The notes beneath the pieces were generated by a model. That model saw only the letters and a list, made by a program, of their open reading frames with translations. It searched no databases and had not been told where the DNA came from. From an uncultured Mailhella sp. (GTDB taxonomy: Bacteria > Desulfobacterota > Desulfovibrionia > Desulfovibrionales > Desulfovibrionaceae): a DNA stretch of 64,000 nucleotides. Position 1 is the first letter of the stretch. Every line of letters starts with the position of its first letter. Of the stretch, positions 36,156 to 43,938 are shown piece after piece. The stretch is taken from NCBI GenBank assembly GCA_910577155.1, contig CAJTMS010000005.1, positions 1 to 64,000 on the forward strand, read 5' to 3'. The translations under genes and the position numbers were made by a program.

Positions 36156-36193
36156 GGTTACCTCACTAGCATAAGAGAATGGATAAATAGTAC

Positions 36194-36225
36194 AAAAAAA
36201 AAGGAGAAAAGCAAAGCTTCTCTCC
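36194..36225 (-). terminator. terminator downstream of trpB
   Basis: On the minus strand GGAGAGAAGC-TTT-GCTTTTCTCC forms a 10-bp stem (one G-T pair) followed by nine T. It lies between trpB and the alcohol dehydrogenase gene. Confidence 0.8.
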
Positions 36226-36277
36226 ATTAATTTTTTTTGCTTTGGATGAGGATTATTTTTTGAGAAAATAATTGGTT

Positions 36278-36321
36278 TTGCTGTCGTTATCCGCAAGCCG
36301 GTCAATTGATGGCAGCTGCCG
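36278..36321. repeat. degenerate intergenic repeat, related copy
   Basis: TTGCTGTCGTTATCCGCA here matches TTGCTGTCACTATCCGCA at 45171 (16 of 18 bases), and both are followed about 20 bases later by a GCTGCCG element. The stretch lies in the non-coding gap between trpB and the alcohol dehydrogenase. Confidence 0.5.
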
Positions 36322-36376
36322 CTTCCCGTATTTCCTCATCGCCTCTTTTCCTTTTCATAAAACGAAAAGTTTGGGA

Positions 36377-37606
36377 TTATGGCATTTGGATAAGGTTTTG
36401 TTTAAGCATATCGGAAATCTGGTCAACGTCCTTATCACCGCGTCCGGAAAGGCAAACAAGGATTTTTTTGCCTTTCATGTCAGGAGCAATTTTAATGGCA
36501 TGGGCAAGGGCATGGGCAGATTCCAGAGCAGGAATAATGCCTTGCGTTTTAGAAAGAATAAAGAAGGCGTCAATGGCTTCCTTATCCGTAACGGCAACAT
36601 AGCTTGCCCGTCCGATATCTTTTAAGTAGGCAAGTTCAGGGCTGACGGAAGGATAGTCAAGTCCTGCGGAAATAGAATAAACAGGCGCTACTTCACCCTT
36701 ATCATCGAGGCAAATATAACTTTTGAAACCATGCAAAACTCCTTCTTTGCCATAAACAAGGCTGGCGGCATTATCGCCTACTTTGCTTCCGCGTCCTCCG
36801 GGTTCCGCTCCCACAAGGGCAACTTCTTTTTCTTCAATAAAATGAGCAAACATGCCTGTTGCGTTGGAGCCGCCGCCAACACAGGCAATAACCATGTCAG
36901 GCAGGGTATTGGTCATTTCTTTGAATTGTGCTTTTGCTTCAAAGCTGATAACGGATTGGAAATGGCGTACCATTTCCGGGTAAGGGTAAGGACCGACAGC
37001 GGAACCTAAAAGATAATAACTGTCTTTGTCGTTGATATATGCATCCAAAGCCTCATCAACAGCTTCTTTCAGTGTTCTTTGTCCGCTTTGGGCTGAAACA
37101 ACTTCCGCTCCCATCATCCGCATACGCAGGACATTGAGCTCTTGGCGTTTGATGTCTTCTTCACCCATGTAAATGGTGCATTTTAATCCGTAAAGGGCAG
37201 ATACGGCTGCTGCTGCAACCCCGTGTTGTCCTGCTCCTGTTTCTGCAATAATATGTTTTTTGCCTAAGCGTTTTGCAAGGAGCAGCTGCCCCAGAGCATT
37301 ATTGAGCTTGTGAGCCCCTAAATGGTTGAGATCTTCACGTTTCAAATAAATATCCGCGCCGCCCAATTGTTTGGAGAGGTTTTCGCAATGAAAAATAGGG
37401 GTTGGACGACCACAAAAATGCTTGTAAAGATTGTCTAATTCAGCTAAAAAGTCTTTGTCGTTTTTGTATTTCAAAAAACATTCGGCAACTTCGTCAAGAC
37501 GATCCTTCATGTCATCGGAAACAAATTGTCCGCCGTGACGTCCAAAAAAGCCGATTTTGTTTTCCTGCATGTTTTGAGCTTGAGTGTTTTGAGATTGGCA
37601 AGACAT
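36377..37606 (-). CDS. trpB: tryptophan synthase beta chain (orphan, no trpA nearby)
   Basis: TrpB condenses indole with serine to tryptophan using pyridoxal phosphate. The 409-residue protein carries the PLP lysine in HLGAHKLNN (Lys100), the GAGQHG loop, the phosphate-binding GGGSNA motif and the TrpB1-type EPGGRG segment. No other trp gene is in the window, so it may serve indole salvage or work with a distant trpA. The start is placed at 37606 (MSCQSQ), with AAAGGAG upstream; the open frame above it lies over the attenuator. Upstream are a Trp leader peptide, a terminator and a sigma-70 promoter, so expression should be lowered when charged tRNA-Trp is plentiful. Confidence 0.95.
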   Translation of the reverse strand: MSCQSQNTQAQNMQENKIGFFGRHGGQFVSDDMKDRLDEVAECFLKYKNDKDFLAELDNLYKHFCGRPTPIFHCENLSKQLGGADIYLKREDLNHLGAHKLNNALGQLLLAKRLGKKHIIAETGAGQHGVAAAAVSALYGLKCTIYMGEEDIKRQELNVLRMRMMGAEVVSAQSGQRTLKEAVDEALDAYINDKDSYYLLGSAVGPYPYPEMVRHFQSVISFEAKAQFKEMTNTLPDMVIACVGGGSNATGMFAHFIEEKEVALVGAEPGGRGSKVGDNAASLVYGKEGVLHGFKSYICLDDKGEVAPVYSISAGLDYPSVSPELAYLKDIGRASYVAVTDKEAIDAFFILSKTQGIIPALESAHALAHAIKIAPDMKGKKILVCLSGRGDKDVDQISDMLKQNLIQMP

Positions 37607-37652
37607 AGTTTTCTCCTTTTTTTTCTTCCGAACTATGCCTAGTCTGAAGAAT

Positions 37653-37682
37653 AAAAAAAAACGACCAAGCATATTCGGTCGT
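37653..37682 (-). terminator. trp attenuator terminator
   Basis: On the minus strand ACGACC-GAATATGCTT-GGTCGT followed by at least eight T forms the terminator (arms 3:4) 46 bases before the trpB start. The upstream arm can instead pair with GGGTCG at the end of the preceding hairpin (about 37717-37723), giving an antiterminator. Confidence 0.85.
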
Positions 37683-37724
37683 AATTTTTTTAGGTTAAAA
37701 TTTGGCTGCAAAAAATCCGACCCG

Positions 37725-37781
37725 TTATCTAACGAGCCACCACCAAGAAATATATGTGTGTTGTATTTTTTGCGTATTCAT
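37725..37781 (-). CDS. trpL: trp operon leader peptide, 18 aa with three Trp in a row
   Basis: The minus-strand frame reads MNTQKIQHTYISWWWLVR and stop. The three consecutive TGG codons lie at plus 37737-37745. The stop codon falls inside a hairpin CTCGTT-AGAT-AACGGG (arms 1:2), which is followed by the terminator hairpin at 37653-37682. This is the classical layout of ribosome-mediated attenuation: stalling at the Trp codons would free arm 2 to pair with arm 3 and prevent termination. No Shine-Dalgarno sequence precedes the ATG, and the predicted transcription start is within a few bases of it, so it may be translated as a leaderless message. Confidence 0.85.
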   Translation of the reverse strand: MNTQKIQHTYISWWWLVR

Positions 37782-37798
37782 AATGTTGCTTATATACA
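37770..37798 (+). promoter_or_regulatory. probable promoter for tatD, overlapping the trp promoter
   Basis: TTGCGT (37770-37775), 17 bases, then TATACA (37793-37798), 38 bases upstream of the tatD start. The -10 boxes of this and the opposite promoter share bases 37793-37794. Confidence 0.5.
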
Positions 37799-37817
37799 GA
37801 GCAAAAATTTTTGTCAA
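37789..37817 (-). promoter_or_regulatory. sigma-70 promoter for trpL-trpB
   Basis: On the minus strand TTGACA (plus 37812-37817), 17 bases, then TATAAG (plus 37789-37794). The expected start of transcription falls at about 37781-37783. Confidence 0.8.
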
Positions 37818-37835
37818 GCAAAAAGTGAGGAAAGC

Positions 37836-38678
37836 ATGGGACATAAAAAGAAAGTATATATCGACCCGAAAACATTGAATTTACCCTTTGCGGGCTGTGA
37901 CAGCCATGCCCATATTGTAACGGCACCTTTATGGGAAGAGAGGGATGCTGTTTTGGAACGGGCAAAAGAAGCAGGCGTAAAAACCATTGGCGAAGTGCTC
38001 CTTGGGCATACGCAGTATAAGAACTGCAAAGATTATTTTAATGATAAAGAAGATGTCTTTTTTATTTATGGTCTGCATCCGACGGATTTATTGGAAATTG
38101 AGGAAGGCGAAGTGGAACGTATTTATAATGACATTGTGCAGGATAAAAAAGAAAAGCAAAAAATCAAAGCTGTCGGGGAAATAGGACTGGATTATTTTTG
38201 GCAGGAAGTTCCCCATGATTTGCAGCATGACTATTTTCGGAAAATGCTGGCTGTGGCAAAAAAATGCGAACTGCCTGTTGTTATCCACAGCCGTGATGCC
38301 TTTGAAGATACCGTTGCGATTTTGCTTGAAGAAGGTTTTGACGGGTATCCTTTGCTGTGGCATTGCTTTGACCGTGACAGCGAGTGTGCAAAAATTGTTA
38401 TGTCCCATGGCTGGCATATTTCCATTCCCGGCTCTGTAACCTATAAGGCAAATGCGCATGTACGGGAAGCTCTGCACGTTTTGGACAGGAAACGTTTGCT
38501 GGTTGAAACGGACAGTCCCTATTTGAGCCCCGAACCATGGCGGGGCAAGCCCAATGAGCCGGCATTTACCGTCTTTACAGCGGAATGTGTGGCAAAGGAA
38601 TTAGGCATGGAAACCGCAGAACTTTGGGCACAATGCGGAAATAATGCCCGTCGATTTTTTGGAATGAACGAATCTTAA
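37836..38678 (+). CDS. tatD: TatD-family metal-dependent deoxyribonuclease
   Basis: TatD proteins are TIM-barrel metallo-hydrolases, several of which are 3'-5' DNases. The metal-ligand series is complete: CDSHAHI, VGEIGLDYFW (Glu), VIHSRDAFEDT (His), LWHCFD (His) and LVETDSPYLSP (Asp). The start at 37836 (MGHKKK) has GAGG 7 bases upstream; the longer open frame runs over the trp control region. About 280 residues, slightly longer than the usual 260. Confidence 0.92.
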   Translation: MGHKKKVYIDPKTLNLPFAGCDSHAHIVTAPLWEERDAVLERAKEAGVKTIGEVLLGHTQYKNCKDYFNDKEDVFFIYGLHPTDLLEIEEGEVERIYNDIVQDKKEKQKIKAVGEIGLDYFWQEVPHDLQHDYFRKMLAVAKKCELPVVIHSRDAFEDTVAILLEEGFDGYPLLWHCFDRDSECAKIVMSHGWHISIPGSVTYKANAHVREALHVLDRKRLLVETDSPYLSPEPWRGKPNEPAFTVFTAECVAKELGMETAELWAQCGNNARRFFGMNES

Positions 38679-38687
38679 GATGAGGGC

Positions 38688-38714
38688 TAAGTTTTTTTTC
38701 CATAAAACCGATAA
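38688..38714 (+). promoter_or_regulatory. sigma-28 (FliA)-like promoter
   Basis: TAAGTTTT (38688-38695), 11 bases, then ACCGATAA (38707-38714) follows the flagellar sigma-28 consensus TAAAGTTT-N11-GCCGATAA with two or three deviations. It stands just upstream of a small motility-type gene. Confidence 0.7.
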
Positions 38715-38742
38715 GAAAAGTATACTGTGAAAGGAGGTTTTT

Positions 38743-38922
38743 ATGGAAATAGATACTTCTTGTTTAAGTACTGCCCAAGGCCAAATGTCACTTGGCATTC
38801 AAAGGCAAAGCCTTGATTTCCAAGCTGATATGACAAATCAGCTTGTACAAGGATCACTTGACGCTGCAAATTCCGCACGTGCAAGTCAGGGCATTGGAAC
38901 GCATTTAAATATAACAGTTTAA
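38743..38922 (+). CDS. YjfB-like putative motility protein, 59 aa
   Basis: The gene begins with an AAAGGAGG ribosome-binding site 5 bases before the ATG. The product starts MEIDTSCLSTAQGQMSLG, continues with a helical Gln-rich centre and ends LNITV. This matches the pattern of the YjfB family (PF14070): MDIAALS-like N-terminus, repeated Gln/Ser helix and a C-terminal hydrophobic L-I-V end. The family is annotated as putative motility proteins, and the sigma-28-like promoter fits. The cellular role is unknown. A terminator overlaps its stop codon. Confidence 0.72.
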   Translation: MEIDTSCLSTAQGQMSLGIQRQSLDFQADMTNQLVQGSLDAANSARASQGIGTHLNITV

Positions 38923-38938
38923 TGGTGTTATATTTTTT
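38909..38938 (+). terminator. terminator overlapping the end of the YjfB-like gene
   Basis: ATATAACA-GTTTAATGG-TGTTATAT followed by TTTTT; the stop codon lies in the loop. Confidence 0.65.
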
Positions 38939-38956
38939 GGATGTTCTTCCTGAACA

Positions 38957-38993
38957 ACACATAAAAACGCTCATTTTGAGCGTTTTTATGTGT
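38957..38993. terminator. strong bidirectional terminator
   Basis: A perfect 17-bp stem (ACACATAAAAACGCTCA / TGAGCGTTTTTATGTGT) with a 3-base loop lies between the convergent YjfB-like gene and miaA. The miaA stop codon is inside the right arm. Confidence 0.85.
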
Positions 38994-39894
38994 TTAAAAA
39001 GTCAAGAATATACGGCAGACTTTGTTCTTCCGGTCTAAACCATTTTATGCGGCTGTCCGCTCTAAACCATGTCCACTGCCGCTTTGCGTAGGCACGGGTA
39101 TTTTTATTCCAAAGTTCTTGACATTCCTGCAAATTATATTCCCCCAAAAGATAGCGGGCAAGTTCGATGCAGCCTATGCCTGTCCAGCCCGGAGCAGTGA
39201 TATCCGGACAATTTTCAAGGGCTTTTTTCGCTTCCTCAAGAGCTCCGTTTTGGAGCATGACGTCTGTCCGTTTATAGAGAAAAGGCGTTAGTTCTGTGAG
39301 CGGCAAGCCAATGCCTATGCGTAAAACATCGTAATTAGTTTGCTGCGGAGTTATTTTATGCCAGTCGCTGAATTTTTTTCCTGTGGCGGCATAAACTTCC
39401 AGAGCACGGGCAATGCGCTGTTTGTCATTAAAATGAATTTTTTGTGCATATTCGCTGTCTGTTTTTTGCAGTTCTTCATAAAGGAGGCAGCTTCCTTTTT
39501 CAGTTATTTCTTTGATAAAATGTTCATGGATATCTTTCGGAATATCCGGTATTGCAGCCATTCCGTCGAATAAAGCCCGGAAATAAAAGCCTGTTCCGCC
39601 CACAAGTACGGGAATTTGTTTGTTTTTCCATGCATGTTCAATTTCCGCTTTTGCCCTTTCCTGCCATTCACCTGCAGAGCTTGTTTCCTCTGTTTTTAAA
39701 TAGCCAAAAAGTTTATGGGGGCAGAGGGATTTTTCTTCTTCACTTGGTTGTGCTGAAATAATGGGGAAATCTTTGTAGATCTGACGGGAATCCGTATTGA
39801 TGATGCAAATGGGCAGACCGGCTTTTGCCATGGCAAGGGATTGGGCGGTTTTGCCTGCACCGGTAGGTCCCATGATACAAATAACTTTATTCAT
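38986..39894 (-). CDS. miaA: tRNA dimethylallyltransferase
   Basis: MiaA prenylates N6 of A37 in tRNAs reading codons that start with U. The P-loop IMGPTGAGKT, the TDSRQIYKDFPI motif, VGGTGFYFRAL and the C-terminal tRNA-binding part AYAKRQWTWFR are present. The start is placed at 39894 (MNKVICIMGPTG), which overlaps the coaD stop by eight bases; the frame is open 17 codons further but inside coaD. About 302 residues. Confidence 0.95.
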   Translation of the reverse strand: MNKVICIMGPTGAGKTAQSLAMAKAGLPICIINTDSRQIYKDFPIISAQPSEEEKSLCPHKLFGYLKTEETSSAGEWQERAKAEIEHAWKNKQIPVLVGGTGFYFRALFDGMAAIPDIPKDIHEHFIKEITEKGSCLLYEELQKTDSEYAQKIHFNDKQRIARALEVYAATGKKFSDWHKITPQQTNYDVLRIGIGLPLTELTPFLYKRTDVMLQNGALEEAKKALENCPDITAPGWTGIGCIELARYLLGEYNLQECQELWNKNTRAYAKRQWTWFRADSRIKWFRPEEQSLPYILDFLNT

Positions 39895-40402
39895 GCGGCT
39901 GCTGCGGTTGCTGCTGATATTTTTTGCAAAGGGCTTTCCAAACATTTGGGGGGATTAAATCTGATATATCACCGCCTAAACCGGCGACAGTTTTTAAATT
40001 GGTGGAGCTTACATACATGAGATGAAAATCAGCCATTAAAAAAATAGTCTGGATAGAAGGAGAGAGTTTTCTGTTCATGAGTGCCATTTGGAATTCATAA
40101 TCAAAATCAGAAATAGCCCGCAGTCCCCGGACAATAGCAATTGCGCCGTGTTTTTGTGCGTATTCCGCCAATAAACCGTCAAAAGGTTCAACGATAATTT
40201 GCTCTTTGTACGGGGTTGTCTGAAAAAACTCATGGGTAAGCCGGACACGCTCTTCAAGGGAAAATAAGGTGTTTTTGCCTGTATCGTTGGCAACACCCAC
40301 TATAAGTTTATCCAAAAGAGGCAGGCTTCTTGTAATAATGCTTATATGTCCGTTATGAATAGGGTCAAAGGTACCTGCATAAATACCTATTCTTTGTACC
40401 AT
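39887..40402 (-). CDS. coaD: phosphopantetheine adenylyltransferase
   Basis: CoaD makes dephospho-CoA from 4'-phosphopantetheine and ATP. The nucleotidyltransferase motif GTFDPIHNGH and the RGLRAISDFDYEFQMALMN segment are intact. The ISSS motif reads VSSTNLKTVAGLGGD, a mild variant. The C-terminus is Gln-rich (KKYQQQPQQPHE). It overlaps rsmD by 16 bases and miaA by eight, so the three genes are one translationally coupled unit. With coaX and coaBC it gives three CoA steps in this window. Confidence 0.95.
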   Translation of the reverse strand: MVQRIGIYAGTFDPIHNGHISIITRSLPLLDKLIVGVANDTGKNTLFSLEERVRLTHEFFQTTPYKEQIIVEPFDGLLAEYAQKHGAIAIVRGLRAISDFDYEFQMALMNRKLSPSIQTIFLMADFHLMYVSSTNLKTVAGLGGDISDLIPPNVWKALCKKYQQQPQQPHE

Positions 40403-40944
40403 ATAATTATCCTTGTAGAACCATAATTTCTGTCCAGTTCAAGAGTAAGTCCCTCAAAGCTGTCTGTGTTCAGTTTGCTGTGCTTTTCTACTTCTGCAAT
40501 AACAAATGCCCCGTCCTCAAGCCATTCTCGGCGAAGAAGATTTTTGAGGGTTTGGGGCAAAACATTTTCCGCATAGGGCGGGTCGATGAAAACCACAGAA
40601 ACGGTTTCCGCAGGTCTTTTTCCTGCGTATTTAATGGCGTCTTCCGTGGCGATAATACATTTTTCGCTGATACCCAAGGTACTTGCATTTTTTGCAATGC
40701 AGGCAGAGGCTTTTGGGTCTTTTTCCACAAAATAGGCTTTTTGTGCACCACGGCTTATGGCTTCAAACGCCAAAGAGCCGCTGCCTGCATATAAATCTAA
40801 AATAATGCTTTCAGCCCAAATAACTCCTCGGGCTTCAAGCAGGGAAAAGAGGGATTCTCTCACTTTTCCCATTGCGGGTCTATATCCGGGACCACTCACG
40901 GTTTTTAAGGTGCGTCCTTTCAAAGCACCGGCAATAATTTTCAT
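40387..40944 (-). CDS. rsmD: 16S rRNA (guanine966-N2)-methyltransferase
   Basis: RsmD methylates G966 of 16S rRNA. The 185-residue protein has the N-terminal IIAGALKGRTLKT and RPAMGKVRESLFSLL motifs, SAM motif I LDLYAGSGSLAFEAISRG and the catalytic FIDPPY. It heads the rsmD-coaD-miaA unit; the neighbour order rsmD-coaD is common in bacteria. Confidence 0.94.
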   Translation of the reverse strand: MKIIAGALKGRTLKTVSGPGYRPAMGKVRESLFSLLEARGVIWAESIILDLYAGSGSLAFEAISRGAQKAYFVEKDPKASACIAKNASTLGISEKCIIATEDAIKYAGKRPAETVSVVFIDPPYAENVLPQTLKNLLRREWLEDGAFVIAEVEKHSKLNTDSFEGLTLELDRNYGSTRIIIWYKE

Positions 40945-40964
40945 ATACTTCCTAAAATGTCCCT

Positions 40965-42584
40965 TTATAACTGGGCGATAAGCTTGTAAATATCGTTATT
41001 GAGCTTTGCAACCTTATCATGGATTTCAGTTTGGTCTTCCCATGCGAGTGAATCAACATTATTAAGCTTGTGATGGAGCTGCTTGAGACGGAAATCAAGA
41101 TCATCAAAGATGAATTGCCAATCGAGTTTTGGCATGGTGTGCTTAGCAAGAGTCATAACAGCCTGTTCTTCATCGCTCGCTTTGGCAGTCAGTTCAAGTT
41201 CGTCCAAATAAGCAGGAATAATGGTATTCAAATCAAATTTTTGTTTGATAAGTTTTCCCAGCTCTTCTTGGGATTCTTTTTCCCCGTGGACGAGGATAAT
41301 TTGCGGATGGCATTTTGCAATGGCGCTCACCCATTCGAGGAGCTGTTTTTGACCTGCGTGTGCAGAAAAACCGTTAATAGTGAAAATTTTTGCTGACACA
41401 TTCAAATCATTATTCATAATGTTAACAGTGGAAGCACCTTCAACAATTTTACGTCCAAGGGTACCGACAGCCTGAAAGCCTACAAAAACAATAGATGTTT
41501 CCGGACGCCAAATATTGTGTTTTAAATGGTGTTTGATACGCCCTGCGTTACACATGCCGCTTGCAGAAAGAATAATCATTGGTCCGTCCATGGCGTTCAG
41601 AGCCTGTGATTCTTCTGTTCCTAAGGTGTAATTAATTGCAAAGCCAAAATCGACAATAGGCGGTAAATCGTCTTTTATTTCAGGAAGATCAAGGTCATTT
41701 TTATATTTTTCAAAAACTTCCGTTGCTTTAATTGCTAAAGGGCTGTCCAGATAAATCGGCATATCATGCGGTAATTTTCCTTCACGGTAGAGCAAAAAGA
41801 GGCAATAAATAATTTCCTGTGCTCTTTCAACCGCAAAGGTCGGGATAATAACTTTACCGCCTAATTTGTAGCTGCGGTTAATGGCTTTGGAAAGTTCTTC
41901 AAGGCTGTTTTCATCATCCTTGTGGTTTCTGTTGCCATATGTAGATTCAAGGAACAGATAATCGGTTTTTTCAAGTGGCTGCGGGTCATGCAAAAGCATA
42001 TTTTCATGTCTGCCAAGGTCACCGGAAAATGTCAGACGCTTTGTTTCACCGTTTTCAGTAATATCAATAACAATAAAGGCAGCACCCAATATATGGGCAG
42101 CGTATTTATAGGTAACTTTAATATTGGGGACAGGTTCAAAGGTTTTATTAAATTCAACAGGAGAAAATTGTTTTAAACAAGCTTGCGCTTCTTCAAGACT
42201 GTACAAAAGGTCGTCGTCTTTTTTCTTTTTCCCTTTTCTTTTTCTTTGTTTTTCACGCCAAGTATATTCCATTTCCTGAATGTGGGCACTATCTTCAAGC
42301 ATGAGGGAAACAAAATCAAGGGTCGGAGCAGTGCAGTAAACAGTTCCTTTAAATCCATTGGCAGCAATACGGGGAATAAGACCTGAATGGTCGATATGGG
42401 CATGGGTCAGCAAAATAAAATCTAAAGAATCAGGTCGGTAAAGCTCGGAATTAAAGTTTCTGTCTTCAATAGCTTTGTTACCTTGGTGCATTCCGCAGTC
42501 AATGGCAAATCTGTGACCTGCCGCTTCGACGATATGGCAGGAACCCGTAACTGTTTGGGCAGCACCTAAAAATTGTACTTTCAT
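40965..42584 (-). CDS. MBL-fold/beta-CASP RNA-processing-type metallo-hydrolase
   Basis: The 539-residue protein is of the YSH1/CPSF73-like type found in bacteria: metal motif LTHAHIDHSG, GDLGRHENMLL, the beta-CASP core (ESTYGNRNH, PTFAVERAQEI, SASGMCNAGRI, GFQAVGTLGR) and a late HAGQKQLLEW / HGE..Q segment of the RMMBL domain. A lysine-rich stretch (residues about 110-123, with nine basic residues) interrupts the lactamase domain, which may help RNA binding. An extra C-terminal helical part of about 80 residues follows. RNA endonuclease or exonuclease activity is inferred. Confidence 0.85.
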   Translation of the reverse strand: MKVQFLGAAQTVTGSCHIVEAAGHRFAIDCGMHQGNKAIEDRNFNSELYRPDSLDFILLTHAHIDHSGLIPRIAANGFKGTVYCTAPTLDFVSLMLEDSAHIQEMEYTWREKQRKRKGKKKKDDDLLYSLEEAQACLKQFSPVEFNKTFEPVPNIKVTYKYAAHILGAAFIVIDITENGETKRLTFSGDLGRHENMLLHDPQPLEKTDYLFLESTYGNRNHKDDENSLEELSKAINRSYKLGGKVIIPTFAVERAQEIIYCLFLLYREGKLPHDMPIYLDSPLAIKATEVFEKYKNDLDLPEIKDDLPPIVDFGFAINYTLGTEESQALNAMDGPMIILSASGMCNAGRIKHHLKHNIWRPETSIVFVGFQAVGTLGRKIVEGASTVNIMNNDLNVSAKIFTINGFSAHAGQKQLLEWVSAIAKCHPQIILVHGEKESQEELGKLIKQKFDLNTIIPAYLDELELTAKASDEEQAVMTLAKHTMPKLDWQFIFDDLDFRLKQLHHKLNNVDSLAWEDQTEIHDKVAKLNNDIYKLIAQL

Positions 42585-42629
42585 AAAACCTCACTTTAAT
42601 TAATGCGTTAAGGATTATTACTTTTTTTT

Positions 42630-42658
42630 ATCATATGCTTTTTTTTGGACTTTGGAAA
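42630..42658 (-). promoter_or_regulatory. possible promoter for the beta-CASP gene
   Basis: On the minus strand TTTCCA (plus 42653-42658), 17 bases, then TATGAT (plus 42630-42635). The -35 box is poor. Confidence 0.35.
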
Positions 42659-42685
42659 GTGTTTTACAAAAAAATTAAAATTTGA

Positions 42686-42714
42686 TTGATTTTTTTTATT
42701 TTTTTTTCTATGAT
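42686..42714 (+). promoter_or_regulatory. promoter for the LOG-tadA unit
   Basis: TTGATT (42686-42691), a 17-base T-rich spacer, then TATGAT (42709-42714), 28 bases upstream of the start codon. Confidence 0.55.
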
Positions 42715-42742
42715 AAAAAAAATACAAAGGAGAGGTGTTATT

Positions 42743-43417
42743 ATGTTTAGACATCAATTTCAGGGTGAAAATGATATTAATATGGAATCTTGGCGCGTGT
42801 TTAGAATGCTGGGAGAACTTGTTGACGGGATTGATACATTAAAAGATCTTCCTCCCTGCGTATCTATTTTTGGCTCAGCCCGGTCCCAAGAAACAGACCC
42901 GCTGTATCAAGCAGCCAGAACTATTGCAAAACAAGTGACAGAATTAGGCTGCGGCGTTATCACAGGCGGTGGTCCAGGCTACATGGAAGCCGGTAACAGA
43001 GGTGCAAAAGAAGCAAAAGGTGTTTCTGTCGGCTTGCATATCGAATTGCCTCATGAACAGGAGCCTAATCCGTTCCTTACTCTTCGCTGTAATTTCAGAT
43101 ACTTCTTCCTGCGTAAGCTTATGTTCGTAAAATATGCCTTCGCCTTTGTTGTTATGCCCGGCGGTTTTGGTACCCTTGATGAACTTTTTGAAGCTGCTGT
43201 TTTGGTTCAAACACATAAAATCAGCAAATTCCCCATTATTTTATATGACAGCAACTACTGGAAAGGTATGATTGACTGGGTTCGCGCACAAATGGTTACC
43301 CGCGGATATTTGAGAGAAGAAGAAATTGATATGTTCACAATCTGCGACACCCCTGAAGAAGTAATGAGCGTTATCAAGGATTACAGAGCATTAGAAAAGA
43401 ACTACAGACAAATGTAA
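42743..43417 (+). CDS. LOG-family nucleotide 5'-monophosphate nucleosidase-like protein
   Basis: The 224-residue protein is of the TIGR00730/LOG type. Both motifs are there: GGGPGYMEAGNRGA and PGGFGTLDELFE. Bacterial members cleave the N-glycosidic bond of nucleoside monophosphates or release cytokinin-like bases. The start at 42743 (MFRHQF) has GGAGAGG upstream; the longer open frame runs into the promoter. It is followed at seven bases by tadA. Confidence 0.88.
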   Translation: MFRHQFQGENDINMESWRVFRMLGELVDGIDTLKDLPPCVSIFGSARSQETDPLYQAARTIAKQVTELGCGVITGGGPGYMEAGNRGAKEAKGVSVGLHIELPHEQEPNPFLTLRCNFRYFFLRKLMFVKYAFAFVVMPGGFGTLDELFEAAVLVQTHKISKFPIILYDSNYWKGMIDWVRAQMVTRGYLREEEIDMFTICDTPEEVMSVIKDYRALEKNYRQM

Positions 43418-43424
43418 AAGCTAC

Positions 43425-43937
43425 ATGCAAGAACATGATTTTGTGACTGCAAAAACATGGGGACCCGTTCCAAAAGCTCCGCATGGGTATACATGGGAAC
43501 AGCTCATGGAATTGGCTCTTGCTGAGGCAAGAGCCGGAGCGAAAGCAGGAGAAATCCCCGTGGGTGCCCTTGTGTGCGATATGCAGGGAACAATTTTAGC
43601 TGCGGCACATAATGCGAGTATCAAAGAAAATGATCCCACTGCCCATGCTGAAATTGCAGCCCTTCGAATAGCAGGGAAAAAACGGAAAAACTACCGTTTA
43701 TCCGACTGTGTGCTTGTGGTGACATTAGAGCCATGCATAATGTGCATGGGGGCAATCCGTGAGGCACGGCTTGCCGGTCTTGTATATGGTGCATACGATA
43801 AAAGAGCCGGAGCAATTTGTTCTTGTTATGAAGGACTGAATTGTCCTGCTCTTGGTGTTAATACATGGCATTATGGCGGGGTTCTGGCTGATGATGCCAT
43901 AGCCCTTTTACAAAAATTTTTTAAGGAAAAGCGATAG
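43425..43937 (+). CDS. tadA: tRNA-specific adenosine deaminase
   Basis: TadA converts A34 of tRNA-Arg(ACG) to inosine. The deaminase zinc site is complete: HAE (His74, Glu76) and PCIMC (Cys104, Cys107), with the family stretch GALVCDMQGTILAAAHN. A 20-residue N-terminal extension precedes the usual domain. 170 residues. It is one base from the next gene. Confidence 0.94.
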   Translation: MQEHDFVTAKTWGPVPKAPHGYTWEQLMELALAEARAGAKAGEIPVGALVCDMQGTILAAAHNASIKENDPTAHAEIAALRIAGKKRKNYRLSDCVLVVTLEPCIMCMGAIREARLAGLVYGAYDKRAGAICSCYEGLNCPALGVNTWHYGGVLADDAIALLQKFFKEKR

Positions 43938-43938
43938 A

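Noticed and set aside
36156..36305. N-terminal signal-peptide-like extension of the alcohol dehydrogenase
   Set aside because: The 50 upstream codons contain a hydrophobic stretch, but they lie over the trpB terminator, and the ATG at 36155 has an excellent ribosome-binding site and the normal family start.
37635..37835. Longer tatD protein starting at 37635
   Set aside because: The extra 67 residues are encoded by the trp attenuator and promoter region and do not resemble TatD; GAGG precedes the ATG at 37836.
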